Shown one piece after another: positions 26,036-35,132 of a DNA stretch of 42,525 bases. The position numbers were made by a program, and so were the translations under genes. The stretch spans positions 1 through 42,525 of the forward strand of contig JAHBXK010000030.1 in assembly GCA_019636535.1 (NCBI GenBank). The letters run 5' to 3'. Position 1 is the first letter of the stretch. The number at the start of each line of letters is the position of its first letter. Source of the DNA: Phycisphaeraceae bacterium (GTDB lineage: Bacteria; Planctomycetota; Phycisphaerae; Phycisphaerales; UBA1924). Below the pieces are notes generated by a model that searched no databases, was not told where the DNA came from, and saw only the letters and a program-made list of their open reading frames with translations.

Positions 26036-26239
26036 TCAGTCCTTCTTGTCGCTCGCGACGCGGAGCGTGATGCGTCCGTCGAGCGGCACGACTTCGAGCT
26101 GGATGTTGAATCCGTTGCCGTCGCCGTGCTGCCAGGCGGCCCCGATTCGGGTCCAGAATCCCTTGCCCGCCTTGCTGTCGCGCACCTGGTAGGCGATGTG
26201 GGTCGGGGCCTTGGAGGCGTTGGTGTTCTTGTCGGTCAT
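26036..26239 (-). CDS. Small mobile-element protein of unknown function
   Basis: A 67-residue protein from the ATG at 26239, with AAGGAG upstream. It has a compact beta-rich pattern: HIAYQVRDSKAGKGFWTRIG, then DGNGFNIQLEVVPLDGRITL. I recognise this pattern from short proteins on conjugative plasmids and integrative elements near relaxase genes, without a known role. It heads the minus-strand unit (this gene, the 82-residue protein, the methyltransferase, the DUF6876-like protein) and is divergent from the relaxase. Confidence 0.65.
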   Translation of the reverse strand: MTDKNTNASKAPTHIAYQVRDSKAGKGFWTRIGAAWQHGDGNGFNIQLEVVPLDGRITLRVASDKKD

Positions 26240-26754
26240 GGTGAAGTCTCCTTCTGCTTGGTTTCCGGCCGCGCCCATCGCGGCCTGATGGCTCGCGGGA
26301 AACGGCCGCCACAGCTGGAGCGCAAGCGCCCCGGTCACAGCGGAAAGTGGGAGGGACCCGGTCTAGAGCGGAGCATCGCGCAGTGAAGATTGGGAGGAAC
26401 CGGCTTTCTGCTTGACCGGGCCGGCGGCGGCTGTAGCGATGCCGTGAATCAGGCCGTTGTGGGTGCAGGAACCGGGCGGAAGGATGACGCGTGACCGGAC
26501 TACCAACGCTGCGAACTCGCTCATATCGCATCGGTGCTGCGATGGGCGGCGTGGCGTGACCCGCCTCGCATCCTCTGGCGGGCGACGGCGAGTCAGCATC
26601 CGGCGGTCGTGCCATTGGCGGTGCCATCCATGCGGGCGACAACACTGAACCAACGGGCGGCGCGCGAGTGCCCGTGAAACCGTGAAAGAAACGGCTGCGA
26701 CCAACGAACCGGCCATTGACCTTGCCGAATGAGGCGTAGGAAAGTGGAACAATC
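26240..26754. other. Gene-free 0.5-kb region before the relaxase; likely place for oriT
   Basis: No credible gene on either strand. It lies between the divergent small-gene unit and the MobF relaxase gene, where many mobilizable elements keep oriT. ATCGCA...TGCGAT (about 26527-26545) is a short inverted repeat. TTGACC lies near 26717 without a good -10. I could not identify a nic site, so the oriT proposal rests on position only. Confidence 0.35.
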
Positions 26755-29364
26755 ATGCTGCGCATCAACCCGAACACCACGCCAGCCGGAGCCAAGAGCT
26801 ACTACACGACGGCGGACTACTACGTCGAGGGCCAGGAACTCGCGGGCGTGTGGCGCGGCGATGCGGCCAAGAGGCTGGGGCTTTCAGGGAAGGTCGAGCG
26901 CAATGACTGGGACGCACTGTGCGACAACCTCCACCCGGCGACCGGCGAGGCCCTGACGCCGAGGCGCAGGGCCGACCGGCGCGTCGGCTACGACTTCAAC
27001 TTCCATGTGCCCAAGAGCGTGTCACTGCTGTACGGCCTGACGCAGGACGAGCGGCTGCTGGATGCCTTCAGGGCATCCGTGGAGGAGACCATGCGCGACA
27101 TGGAATCCGAGATGCAGACGCGCGTGCGTTCGGACGGTCGCAACGAGGACCGCACGACCGGCAACATGGTGTGGGGCGAGTTCATCCATTTCACGGCGCG
27201 GCCGGTGGACGGCGTGCCAGACCCGCACCTGCACGCGCACTGCTTCGTGTTCAACGCCACCTGGGACCGCGAAGAATCGCGCTGGAAGGCGGGGCAGTTC
27301 GCGGGGATCAAGCGGGACGCTCCCTACTTCGAGGCGGTGTTCCATTCGCGACTGGCGAGGCGGCTCCAGGAACTCGGACTTCCCACCGAGCGCACACGGA
27401 CGGGCTGGGAAATCGCCGGTGTTCCGGATGCGGCCATCGAGCGGTTCTCGCGGCGCACGGCCGTCATCGAAGATGCGGCCCGCGAAGCGGGCATCACAGA
27501 TCCGGACGCCAGGGGCGAGCTTGGGGCGAAGACCCGCGAGCGCAAGGCCAAGGATCTCACGCTGGGTGAGCTGCGAGACGAGTGGCGTTCCAGGTTGACC
27601 CCGGCAGAGGCCGTGATGATCTCCTTGACCGCCGACCGGCTGGGCGACCGGGCTCTCCGGGAGCGCCCGGAGGCAGCCCGCGATGGAGTCGAGCAAGCCG
27701 TCAGCCACTGTTTCGAGCGCAGCGCGGTCGTGCCGGAGCGACGGCTGCTGGCGGAGGCGATGAAGCGCAGCATCGGCGATGCTTCGCCCGGCATGGTTGC
27801 CGACGCTATGGCGAATCAGGGTCTCATCCTTGCCGAGCGCGGTGGACGCCGCCTCGCCACGACGCGCGAGGTGCTGGATGAAGAGTCACGCATGGTGGCG
27901 TTCGCCAGGAACGGACGCGGAAGCTGCCGCCCCCTCGCCCCTCAGCATGTCATCCAGAGGGACTGGCTGAACGATGCCCAGAAGAGCGCCGTCAAACATG
28001 TGCTCGTATCCCGCGATCGCGTTGTCGTGGTGCGCGGTGCGGCGGGCACGGGTAAGACGAGCATGATGCAGGAAGCGGTTGAGGGCATCGAGGCCGCCGG
28101 CACGCGGGTGTTCACCTTCGCCCCTTCGGCCGACGCCAGCCGTGGCGTGCTGCGGCAGGAGGGATTCAAGAGTGCGGACACGGTGTCCAGGCTGCTGGTG
28201 GATGAGCGGCTCCAGGCGGAAGTCCGGGGGCAGGTCATGTGGATTGACGAGGCTGGCCTGCTGTCCTCGCGGGCGATGGCGGAGGTCTTCGACCTGGCCG
28301 CGCGACTGGATGCCCGGGTAGTCCTCTCCGGTGACCGGCGCCAGCACGGCTCGGTCGAGCGCGGGGCGGCGCTCCGGCTTCTGGAAGAGGAAGCGGGCAT
28401 CCGGCCCGCCGAACTCCGCGACATCCAGCGCCAGCGCGGCGCATATAAGGCGGCGGTCGCGGCCCTCGGGGACGGCAGGATCGACGAGGGCTTCCGCCGG
28501 CTGGACGAACTCGGCTGGATACGCGAAGTCGAGGATGCAGAGCGGTACGAACTGCTCGCCCGGGACTACCTGGCGACGGTGGAACAAGGCAAGACGGCGC
28601 TGGTCGTGTCGCCGACGCACCTGGAGGGCGATTGGATCACCGATGAGATCCGCACCCGGCTCCGTGACGCTGGCAAGCTGCGTGGCAGGGATCATCACTT
28701 CACCAATCTGGAGAGCGTGAATCTCACCGAGGCCGAGCGGCGGGACGCGATCAGCTATTCGCCGGGCGATGTGCTGGTCTTCCACCAGAACGCCAAGGGC
28801 CATCGCAAAGGGGACCGCGTCACCGTCGGTGACGGGCCGCTGCCGCTTGAGCAGGCCGCCCGCTTCCAGCTTTTCCGCACGGGTGCGTTGGAACTTGCCG
28901 CCGGCGACCGTGTTCGCATCACGCGCAACGGTATGACGCTGGACGGGAAGCACCGGCTCAACAACGGGGCCATCTATGAGGTCAGCCGATTCGACAGGGA
29001 TGGCAACATCGTGCTGAACAACGGCTGGGTGATTTCCCGGGACTACGGCCACCTGGCGCACGGCTATTGCACGACCTCGCACGCCTCGCAGGGCAAGACG
29101 GTGGACCGGGTGCTCATAGGTCAGTCCGCAGAGTCGTTTCCCGCCTCGTCCCGCGAACAGTTCTATGTCTCGGTTTCGCGGGGCCGGGAGCAGGCGACCA
29201 TCTACACCGACGACCGGGAGGCGCTGCTCGCCGCCGTGGACCGCTCAGACGAGCGGCTGACGGCAACCGAGCTTGCCGCGGAGCGTGCTCGCGAACTCGT
29301 CCGCTCTCACCCTGCAACGCCAGTTCACGCCGCAAGCCGGGAGGACATGAGCCATGAGCGATGA
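26755..29364 (+). CDS. MobF-type relaxase with RecD-like helicase domain (TrwC/TraI-like)
   Basis: An 869-residue protein. The N-terminal relaxase has paired tyrosines Y16/Y17 and Y22/Y23, and the three-His metal motif HLHAH (158-162). The helicase half has Walker A GAAGTGKT (428-435), motif II in MWIDEAGLLS, motif III GDRRQHG, and the C-terminal TTSHASQGKTVDRVLI motif. MobF relaxases nick oriT, stay bound to the 5' end by tyrosine, and unwind the strand for transfer. All expected motifs are intact. It is shorter than the F-plasmid TraI but similar to TrwC. It overlaps the next gene by 11 bases. It defines the element as mobilizable. Confidence 0.93.
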   Translation: MLRINPNTTPAGAKSYYTTADYYVEGQELAGVWRGDAAKRLGLSGKVERNDWDALCDNLHPATGEALTPRRRADRRVGYDFNFHVPKSVSLLYGLTQDERLLDAFRASVEETMRDMESEMQTRVRSDGRNEDRTTGNMVWGEFIHFTARPVDGVPDPHLHAHCFVFNATWDREESRWKAGQFAGIKRDAPYFEAVFHSRLARRLQELGLPTERTRTGWEIAGVPDAAIERFSRRTAVIEDAAREAGITDPDARGELGAKTRERKAKDLTLGELRDEWRSRLTPAEAVMISLTADRLGDRALRERPEAARDGVEQAVSHCFERSAVVPERRLLAEAMKRSIGDASPGMVADAMANQGLILAERGGRRLATTREVLDEESRMVAFARNGRGSCRPLAPQHVIQRDWLNDAQKSAVKHVLVSRDRVVVVRGAAGTGKTSMMQEAVEGIEAAGTRVFTFAPSADASRGVLRQEGFKSADTVSRLLVDERLQAEVRGQVMWIDEAGLLSSRAMAEVFDLAARLDARVVLSGDRRQHGSVERGAALRLLEEEAGIRPAELRDIQRQRGAYKAAVAALGDGRIDEGFRRLDELGWIREVEDAERYELLARDYLATVEQGKTALVVSPTHLEGDWITDEIRTRLRDAGKLRGRDHHFTNLESVNLTEAERRDAISYSPGDVLVFHQNAKGHRKGDRVTVGDGPLPLEQAARFQLFRTGALELAAGDRVRITRNGMTLDGKHRLNNGAIYEVSRFDRDGNIVLNNGWVISRDYGHLAHGYCTTSHASQGKTVDRVLIGQSAESFPASSREQFYVSVSRGREQATIYTDDREALLAAVDRSDERLTATELAAERARELVRSHPATPVHAASREDMSHER

Positions 29365-29758
29365 GGCGATGCTGTCCAGGTATCTCGGCCGTCCGTCATC
29401 GGATACCGACTCGACTGATGCCGAGTCACCGGACGACTGCCATGCCTTCGGGTGGCTGCGCGGGGTGCGGGACCGCGCCGTTATGCTGGAACTGCGGCGC
29501 AAGGACGGGAGTATCACCGCCGTCGGTTATGCGTGGGTAGAGCGCGTCGAGTACAACCCGTCGGAAGGCATCCGCCTGCTTGTCGCCGGGCAGGAAGTCC
29601 GCATCCGGGGCCGCAACCTCAACAAGGAAGTACGGCCGTCGGTCCGGCTCTTCGAGGGCCTGACCCGGCACCGCGTTCCTTGGGTCCGCGAGGCGGACAG
29701 GACGACGGACATGCAGTCGGGAGACGCCGAGACCGTGGTGGAGAGCATCGAGCTTTGA
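29354..29758 (+). CDS. Small protein coupled to the relaxase
   Basis: A 134-residue protein starting inside the relaxase 3' end (11-base overlap). Residues 30-105 form a beta-rich domain (FGWLRGVRDRAVMLELRRKDGSI, then WVERVEYNPSEGIRLLVAGQEVRI), with acidic disordered ends. Strand-rich small proteins in this position recur next to MobF genes. No domain name can be assigned. Overlap and co-orientation suggest co-translation with the relaxase and possibly an accessory role at oriT. Confidence 0.65.
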   Translation: MSDEAMLSRYLGRPSSDTDSTDAESPDDCHAFGWLRGVRDRAVMLELRRKDGSITAVGYAWVERVEYNPSEGIRLLVAGQEVRIRGRNLNKEVRPSVRLFEGLTRHRVPWVREADRTTDMQSGDAETVVESIEL

Positions 29759-29769
29759 CCGAAGCGCGG

Positions 29770-29979
29770 TCAGCGACTCCGACTGCCAGCCCGGTCCTTG
29801 TCATGCACCCTGTTGAACTCGCGCAGGAGCGACTGGAGCATCTGGGCGGCCGATGCCGCAGCCATCACGCCCATGCACACCATCGCCACGCGGTTGAACA
29901 CGACCGCCTCCTCCTTCGGAGCGGCCCGGGCCATCTGCTGTGCGGTGTTCGCGACATGGAGCGGATTCGGTGCGGTCAT
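29770..29979 (-). CDS. Small putative membrane protein
   Basis: A 69-residue frame from the ATG at 29979. One hydrophobic helix spans about residues 27-48 (VVFNRVAMVCMGVMAAASAAQM) and a basic tail follows. It is convergent with the relaxase operon (11 bases between stop codons) and co-oriented with the kinase whose stop is 190 bases upstream. Evidence is limited to a sensible start, the hydrophobic segment and lack of a better frame. Function unknown. Confidence 0.4.
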   Translation of the reverse strand: MTAPNPLHVANTAQQMARAAPKEEAVVFNRVAMVCMGVMAAASAAQMLQSLLREFNRVHDKDRAGSRSR

Positions 29980-30168
29980 GGGTGCCTGCGTGTTGTGGGC
30001 ATGATTCAAGGTAGCACGATCCGCACCGCGCCAACAGCCCGCATCCGTTGGACGGGGCCAATGCGCCCTCCACACACCAGCCCTTCCACCGCACGGCGGG
30101 ACGCATCGCATGGCGGCGGTCCCCCGCCGACTACAATCCGAGCGGCGGTGGAAGGGCCGAGCATCCTG

Positions 30169-33100
30169 TCAGTTCGGAGCAGAATCCGCTGTCCAGGCCG
30201 CCATGCGTGCGGCAAGGAATGCGGCGAGTTCCGCCGGGTCGCCTGTCAAACCGGCAACGGGAACGCTCAAGATCGGTTCGTCGTCCTCCGACTCTGCCAC
30301 GAAGACATTCAGCACGCCATCCTTGATGGCGTAGTGCCGCCGTCCGTCGGCGGAGGACGCCGTCTGCTTCGGAATGATCACGGAGTCAGTCGGTCCAAAC
30401 TCACCGGTCGTAAGGTCGGCAGTGAGCGATAGCTGGTGGTCCTCGAAGGACAGCATCGTAAGCCAGTTTCCCGATGCGTCGAACTGCATGTCCCGAGCGC
30501 CCCGGTCTGTCCGGAATGCCCAGGTCGCAGAAGCGACATCCCAGACGGCAACCTGCTTGCGGGCTCCGATGGCGAGACGCCTGCTGTCGGGGCTGAAGTG
30601 CAGTTCGACGCATCCGGAAACAGCCAACTGAGCCACCTCCCGGCCCGAGCCAGTTTCAACGACCATCGCGTTGCTTCCGATACTCGCCGCTGCGAACAGT
30701 TTCTCGTCGGGCGAGAAACACCAGGGGACGATGTGAGTTCCTTCCGGATATGGAATGGTCGCAATTCGCCGGGCACGCTGAACGTCCCAGAGGATGACCG
30801 TGTTGTCGGAGAAGCGGGCGGGCACCGAACCGTCCGACGCTCCATCCCCTCGGAACGCCACGAACCGCTCGGTCGGACTGTACAGAACCACTCCGGGGCT
30901 TGCGGATCTACCCATGCGTTCTGCGAGCACGACGCCATCTGCATTGAGCAGGGAGACCGTTCCCGCATCGGAATTGAATCGCGTGCGCAGCCTTCCAGAC
31001 GGACTTCGCGTCATGCCGTACCCACGCTCTCCTTCCCCGGGATGATGATAGTGATTTGGTTCTGACTCAACGGCCAGCGGACTCCTTCCGGGTGCCCTGT
31101 CCCAGATGCAGATGGTTCCACCACGAGTCGCTGCAAGAGTTACGCGGCTCCCATAGCCCACGGAGACCAGCATGCCCGGAGCGCCCATCAATTCGGCAGG
31201 GTTTGTCGGCGTTCTGCCGGGCTGTGGATGCACCGTCCAGACCCTGACGACGTTGTCAGAGCACCCTGCGACCAACCTTTGCCCACGCATGTAGATGCTG
31301 GTTGCTCTGTACCGCTCTTCAAAGGCTGCCTGTCTCGGCGTGTCATCGAACCCTTCTTGCGGCGGCGATGACAGCAGACGGATGGAATCGTGGGCCAGCA
31401 CTGCGCCCAGGACGGCGCCCTGCCTACTCATGCCTCGCCCGCGTTGCGGAGGGCTTGAGTCCCTCGCAGTTGCTCGCTCGGACGACAGCCATTCTGAGCG
31501 ACGAATGGTCTCGTCGGTTGTCTCGATGGAACGCCCATCCTCGCTGAAGTGCAATCTTGTGACAGGATGTGAACGCGGTGACGGGTACGGATCGCCAGGG
31601 TCTGGACCGCCACCGGTGGCAGCGGGCGTCCCTGTTGTCAGATCCCAGCACTGCCAGCGCCCGTCATGTCCCCCCGCGATTACCTGCGAGCCGTCCGGGC
31701 TGAAGGCGATCGACTGTCCGCTTATGCTGTCGGTGTCGGTAACCGCAAAGCGTTCGGTTCCGGTCGCGGTTTCCCAGACGCGCAGGGTTCCAACGCGGTT
31801 CGGACCTCTCATGATGAAAGTCGTCGCGGCCATTAACGTGCCATCTCGGCTGAGCGCCACGGCGTCACATGCCTCAACCGGAGCATTGGCGCTCTGTCCC
31901 TGCTTGCGAGGACCGATCTGAAGCTGGAACATTCGCTCGCCGGTTGCCAGGTTCCACAGGCTGGCATGGACCATATCGGCCGTGGCAAGCAAGCGGTCGT
32001 CATCGCTGACCACGAGGCAGCGAATGCCCGGCTCGGCTTCGATGCGGCGACACAGGCCCTTGAGTACCTGGTCCCAGTAGTACCACTCCAGTCCCCGGAG
32101 ATCCTCGGCTCCCTCGGCGGGCCGGTGGCGGTCACGCAGCACCTCCATTCGTGCAATGTCGTGTGCGTCTCTGGCCTGCGCCATCTCCCGCATGTCCGCC
32201 ATATACTCGCGCATCGCCTTGCGCCGTACCGCAAGGTCGGCCGTGACTTCTGCATGATCGGCCCGGCCCTCAGCTTCGACCAGATTCGTTTCGGCCCGTG
32301 TTGCTCTGCTTGCATACAACCCGGCTGACCAGATACCCGACGTCGCCAGGACGAGCAGCACGAGCATTGCGGCCGCCTGTAGCGGTCGGCGCTGCGCCCG
32401 GCGCCAGAGCAGTTTCATGCCGCCTGGCAAACATGCCACGACGGGCTGTCCGTTTTCGACCCGTTTTAGATCGGCTGCGAGTTTCGCGGCCGACTCGTAA
32501 CGGTCGTGCGGAGACTTCTGAAGGCAGACGAGGCACACGCGGTCAAGGTCAGCGGGCACGAGCGGATTCAGCGCCGAGGGAGGAACCGGCGCATCCCAGG
32601 CGATCTGCGTCTTGATGTCGCGGCCGGGACGGTCCTGCCTTGGGAACGGCGTGCATCCCGTAAGGGCCTGGTAGAGCGTGACCCCAAGCGCGTATACATC
32701 CGTCGCGGCAGTGATATCGCCAAGTACAGGGTCGATCTGCTCCGGGGGCATGTACGGCTGCGTGCCGATGACGTCCTCAGTGCCGGAGATGCCCAGCGGT
32801 GCGGTCGTGGCTTTCGCAAGGCCGAAGTCCGCGATGAACGGCTTACCGGTGTCGCGCTCGACCAGGATGTTCTCCGGCTTGATGTCCCGGTGGAGGTAAC
32901 CCGCCTCATGGGCGACATGGACGGCATCGGCGATCAGGCGGACCAGTTCCACTGCACGCGACACTTCCAGCGGATGCTTGCCGATGAGCCGCTGGAGGTC
33001 CGTGCCGTCCACGAACGGCATGACGATGAACGGCTGACCATGCACGATGCCCTGATCAACGACCGGCAGGATGTTGAGGTGCCTAAGCTCAGAGCCGATG

Positions 33101-33384
33101 CGGGCTTCGAGTTCAAACCGCAGCCGCGAAGATTCGTTCTGAAGTCGGTGAGCGGCAAGGACCTTGATTGCCCATCTCTCCCATGTCCCGTCATGGTGGG
33201 CCAGGAACACCTGGCCGAAGCCGCCCGCGCCGATGCAGCGCAGAAGGGTGTACCCGCCGAAGGCCCGAGGAAACAGCGACTCGTCCGAGGCCGCCGAATC
33301 GGCGTGCGACATGACCGCAACCGTGGACCAGCCCAGCGGCTCCGAGGGTTGCGGGCTCGGCTCGGGAGTCGCGTGCTCGCTCAT
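30169..33384 (-). CDS. Transmembrane Ser/Thr protein kinase with WD40 C-terminal domain
   Basis: A 1071-residue receptor-like kinase. The Hanks-type domain has a glycine loop GAGGFG (52-57), catalytic Lys in WAIK (about 74), HRDIKPEN (165-172), DFG (186-188) and PPEQ (213-216). One membrane span lies at about 336-357 after a basic LLWRRAQRR stretch. The rest contains WD40-like repeats, with recurring WD/WE dipeptides and phrases such as IAFSPDGSQVIAGGHDGRW and VWDVASATWAF. This kinase-TM-WD40 design is typical of planctomycetes. It begins 2 bases after the sigma-factor stop, so the two form a signalling pair. The kinase appears active. Its ligand and targets are unknown, and it is unusual cargo between the relaxase and coupling-protein genes. 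Confidence 0.9.
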   Translation of the reverse strand: MSEHATPEPSPQPSEPLGWSTVAVMSHADSAASDESLFPRAFGGYTLLRCIGAGGFGQVFLAHHDGTWERWAIKVLAAHRLQNESSRLRFELEARIGSELRHLNILPVVDQGIVHGQPFIVMPFVDGTDLQRLIGKHPLEVSRAVELVRLIADAVHVAHEAGYLHRDIKPENILVERDTGKPFIADFGLAKATTAPLGISGTEDVIGTQPYMPPEQIDPVLGDITAATDVYALGVTLYQALTGCTPFPRQDRPGRDIKTQIAWDAPVPPSALNPLVPADLDRVCLVCLQKSPHDRYESAAKLAADLKRVENGQPVVACLPGGMKLLWRRAQRRPLQAAAMLVLLVLATSGIWSAGLYASRATRAETNLVEAEGRADHAEVTADLAVRRKAMREYMADMREMAQARDAHDIARMEVLRDRHRPAEGAEDLRGLEWYYWDQVLKGLCRRIEAEPGIRCLVVSDDDRLLATADMVHASLWNLATGERMFQLQIGPRKQGQSANAPVEACDAVALSRDGTLMAATTFIMRGPNRVGTLRVWETATGTERFAVTDTDSISGQSIAFSPDGSQVIAGGHDGRWQCWDLTTGTPAATGGGPDPGDPYPSPRSHPVTRLHFSEDGRSIETTDETIRRSEWLSSERATARDSSPPQRGRGMSRQGAVLGAVLAHDSIRLLSSPPQEGFDDTPRQAAFEERYRATSIYMRGQRLVAGCSDNVVRVWTVHPQPGRTPTNPAELMGAPGMLVSVGYGSRVTLAATRGGTICIWDRAPGRSPLAVESEPNHYHHPGEGERGYGMTRSPSGRLRTRFNSDAGTVSLLNADGVVLAERMGRSASPGVVLYSPTERFVAFRGDGASDGSVPARFSDNTVILWDVQRARRIATIPYPEGTHIVPWCFSPDEKLFAAASIGSNAMVVETGSGREVAQLAVSGCVELHFSPDSRRLAIGARKQVAVWDVASATWAFRTDRGARDMQFDASGNWLTMLSFEDHQLSLTADLTTGEFGPTDSVIIPKQTASSADGRRHYAIKDGVLNVFVAESEDDEPILSVPVAGLTGDPAELAAFLAARMAAWTADSAPN

Positions 33385-33386
33385 GG

Positions 33387-33977
33387 TTATCCGTGACTGG
33401 AGGCGAACTGATGCGAGTTCTTACTGCCGAGCAGTTCGCGCATCCGCTTCAACGCCCTGCGGTACAGCCCGTCAACCTGCCCTTTAGTCATACCCAAGGC
33501 GTCAGCAATCGCCGGCAATGTCTCATCGTAGACAAGATGACGTAGAACGATGTGTCGCGCCTTGTCGTCAAGCGCGGACAGACACTCGCGAACGGCGTCC
33601 AGTGTCTGCTCCTTGCCGAGAATCCGGCTAGGGGTGTGACCGTCCCGCTTTGCTTGATCCAGTACCGCGTCTTCAATGGCGGGTAGACGCGTCTTGAACC
33701 TGCGTGCGCGCTCCCTCACAGTATTGCGAGCAATCGCGTTGATCAGCTTCCGCAGATCACCTTTCAAATCGTTGGTCTGCTTCTCAAACTTAGTAAGTGC
33801 CGGACGACACTGGATGACGACATCGTGCGCGATGTCCTCGGGCGACACGAACTGGTGAAGTGCCGACCCCTTCATCATCTCCTTCACCACTGTCAGAAGG
33901 CTGTCCAGTATCTCGATGACAAGGGCATTGATCTCCGGGTCATCGTGAAACGGTTGCTCTGGCTGTCCGTCCGTCAC
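33387..33977 (-). CDS. ECF-like RNA polymerase sigma factor
   Basis: A 196-residue protein from a GTG at 33977, chosen because GGAGG lies 6 bases upstream; an ATG at 34010 has no ribosome site. The sigma-2 region is at about residues 40-95 (FVSPEDIAHDVVIQC, LRKLINAIARNTVRERARR). Sigma-4 is at about 140-190 (LDDKARHIVLRHLVYDETLPAI ends before the HTH ADALGMTKGQVDGLYRRALK). It looks like the planctomycetal ECF groups encoded beside Ser/Thr kinases. No anti-sigma factor is present; the kinase immediately downstream (2-base gap) is the natural candidate to control it. Confidence 0.82.
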   Translation of the reverse strand: MTDGQPEQPFHDDPEINALVIEILDSLLTVVKEMMKGSALHQFVSPEDIAHDVVIQCRPALTKFEKQTNDLKGDLRKLINAIARNTVRERARRFKTRLPAIEDAVLDQAKRDGHTPSRILGKEQTLDAVRECLSALDDKARHIVLRHLVYDETLPAIADALGMTKGQVDGLYRRALKRMRELLGSKNSHQFASSHG

Positions 33978-34149
33978 GCCTTTCCTCCGATGCCATTGGC
34001 GATCAAGCACTCAGAAAATCTTGAACTCACGCGCGGGATTCAGGCTGCTCGCGCACTGGAATGGGTATGGAACGCATTCAGCCGGGAGTCGTCATGCAGC
34101 ATCACTTCATCCAAGTCCTGCTTCCATCTGACGGAGAACGATCACCGTG

Positions 34150-34170
34150 GGTTGGGAACCCCACCCAACC
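34150..34170. repeat. Perfect 7-bp hairpin between the sigma-factor and hypothetical genes
   Basis: GGTTGGG (34150-34156), 7-base loop, CCCAACC (34164-34170). It lies 42 bases past the stop of the gene at 34213-34695 and upstream of the sigma factor. There is no T-run, so it could be an operator or a weak terminator. The remainder of 33978-34212 shows nothing else. Confidence 0.4.
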
Positions 34171-34212
34171 TGACCCGCTGACGAGCTTGGGGGTGTGTAC
34201 TGATCGCTTATT

Positions 34213-34695
34213 CTATCGGGAATGCCCCTCGTCGCGTGTCCGGCCGCCTTTGGCATTGCCCTCCGGGCGCAGCGGGTCCGCCACCAAGCCAAAGCTGGGG
34301 AGCGACCGGCTTGAGAATGTGCGCGTCGCATGGCCGCTGCTTGCCCGCACTTCCAGCCGGAACCGCCCTTGGTCATCATCGCGGCCCTGCGTGTCCGCCA
34401 CCATGATTGCCGGTTGCCCCGTCTTGGGGCAGTTGATCGCCAAGCCCAATGATTTTAGGGTCGCGTTCGCATCAACGCAGAGTTGCCGCTTCTCTTCGAG
34501 ATTGTCCTGCGGGGTCTGGTCTAGCGCAGCGTTGAAGGCCGGCTCGAAAGCGGCCGCGAGTTCCTGGTGGAAGGCCGTCCGGAGTTCGCGAAACCCCTCG
34601 ACCTGCTTTGGGTAGTCGCGTGATGGGTCGTTGAGGACACGATCAATCATCGCTCTCAGCGTCCGTCGCACATCCTGATTGTCTTCCGACACCAC
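34213..34695 (-). CDS. Hypothetical protein
   Basis: A 160-residue protein without a recognised domain. The N-terminal half is helical (VRRTLRAMIDRVLNDPSRDY, FRELRTAFHQELAAAFEPAF). The middle contains LGLAINCPKTGQPAIMVAD followed by GRFRLEV, a strand-rich segment that recurs in planctomycetal mobile-element proteins as I remember them. The tail is basic and disordered. It is divergent from the DUF1232-like gene at 34791 and co-oriented with the sigma factor/kinase, 236 bases upstream of the sigma start. Confidence 0.6.
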   Translation of the reverse strand: MVSEDNQDVRRTLRAMIDRVLNDPSRDYPKQVEGFRELRTAFHQELAAAFEPAFNAALDQTPQDNLEEKRQLCVDANATLKSLGLAINCPKTGQPAIMVADTQGRDDDQGRFRLEVRASSGHATRTFSSRSLPSFGLVADPLRPEGNAKGGRTRDEGHSR

Positions 34696-34790
34696 ACCTC
34701 AACACACTTGCTCAAGCAGCCAGTGTGCCAGATATCCCGCGCAAATGCAACAGCCAATGGGCTGCTGCATCCATCACTGGAGGTTCACAA

Positions 34791-35132
34791 GTGGCTGAAT
34801 TCATTGGCTTATTGAAGCTCGTCGTCGGTTGTTCTTCACTTCTGTTCCTGACGTTCCTGGTGCTCCTGGCCCTGCCTCAGAGTCGTCTCAGGACGGTCGG
34901 CCTGGAGTGCGCGAAGTATGTGGTGGCGGGTGCGCTTCTCCTGCTGATTCCCAGCCCGATGGACGTCGCGCCGGATGCCATACCCGGTATCGGCTGGCTC
35001 GACGACATCGGCTACGCCATCGCCTCGATTGCCGCTTTCCGCTCTGCGCGAAAGGACGGTAAGACCCGCGCTCTCTACGACGAGGCGGAACGCGCCGAGC
35101 TGCGCCGCCGCGCGGAAGGCGGCCAGTCATGA
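34791..35132 (+). CDS. DUF1232/YkvA-like small membrane protein
   Basis: A 113-residue protein from a GTG at 34791, chosen for GGAGG 8 bases upstream. Two membrane segments are likely: about 8-28 (LVVGCSSLLFLTFLVLLALP) and 40-55 (KYVVAGALLLLIPSP). Then comes the family signature SPMDVAPDAIPGIGWLDD, as in DUF1232 proteins (SPIDLIPDFIPVLGYLDD). Its role is unknown in general. The stop overlaps the parB start as ATGA, so it opens the plus-strand mobilization operon. Confidence 0.75.
   Translation: MAEFIGLLKLVVGCSSLLFLTFLVLLALPQSRLRTVGLECAKYVVAGALLLLIPSPMDVAPDAIPGIGWLDDIGYAIASIAAFRSARKDGKTRALYDEAERAELRRRAEGGQS

Noticed and set aside
27886..29082. 398-codon minus-strand frame opposite the relaxase
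   Set aside because: Exact antisense of the helicase half of the relaxase, where codon bias leaves the reverse frame open; composition is not protein-like.
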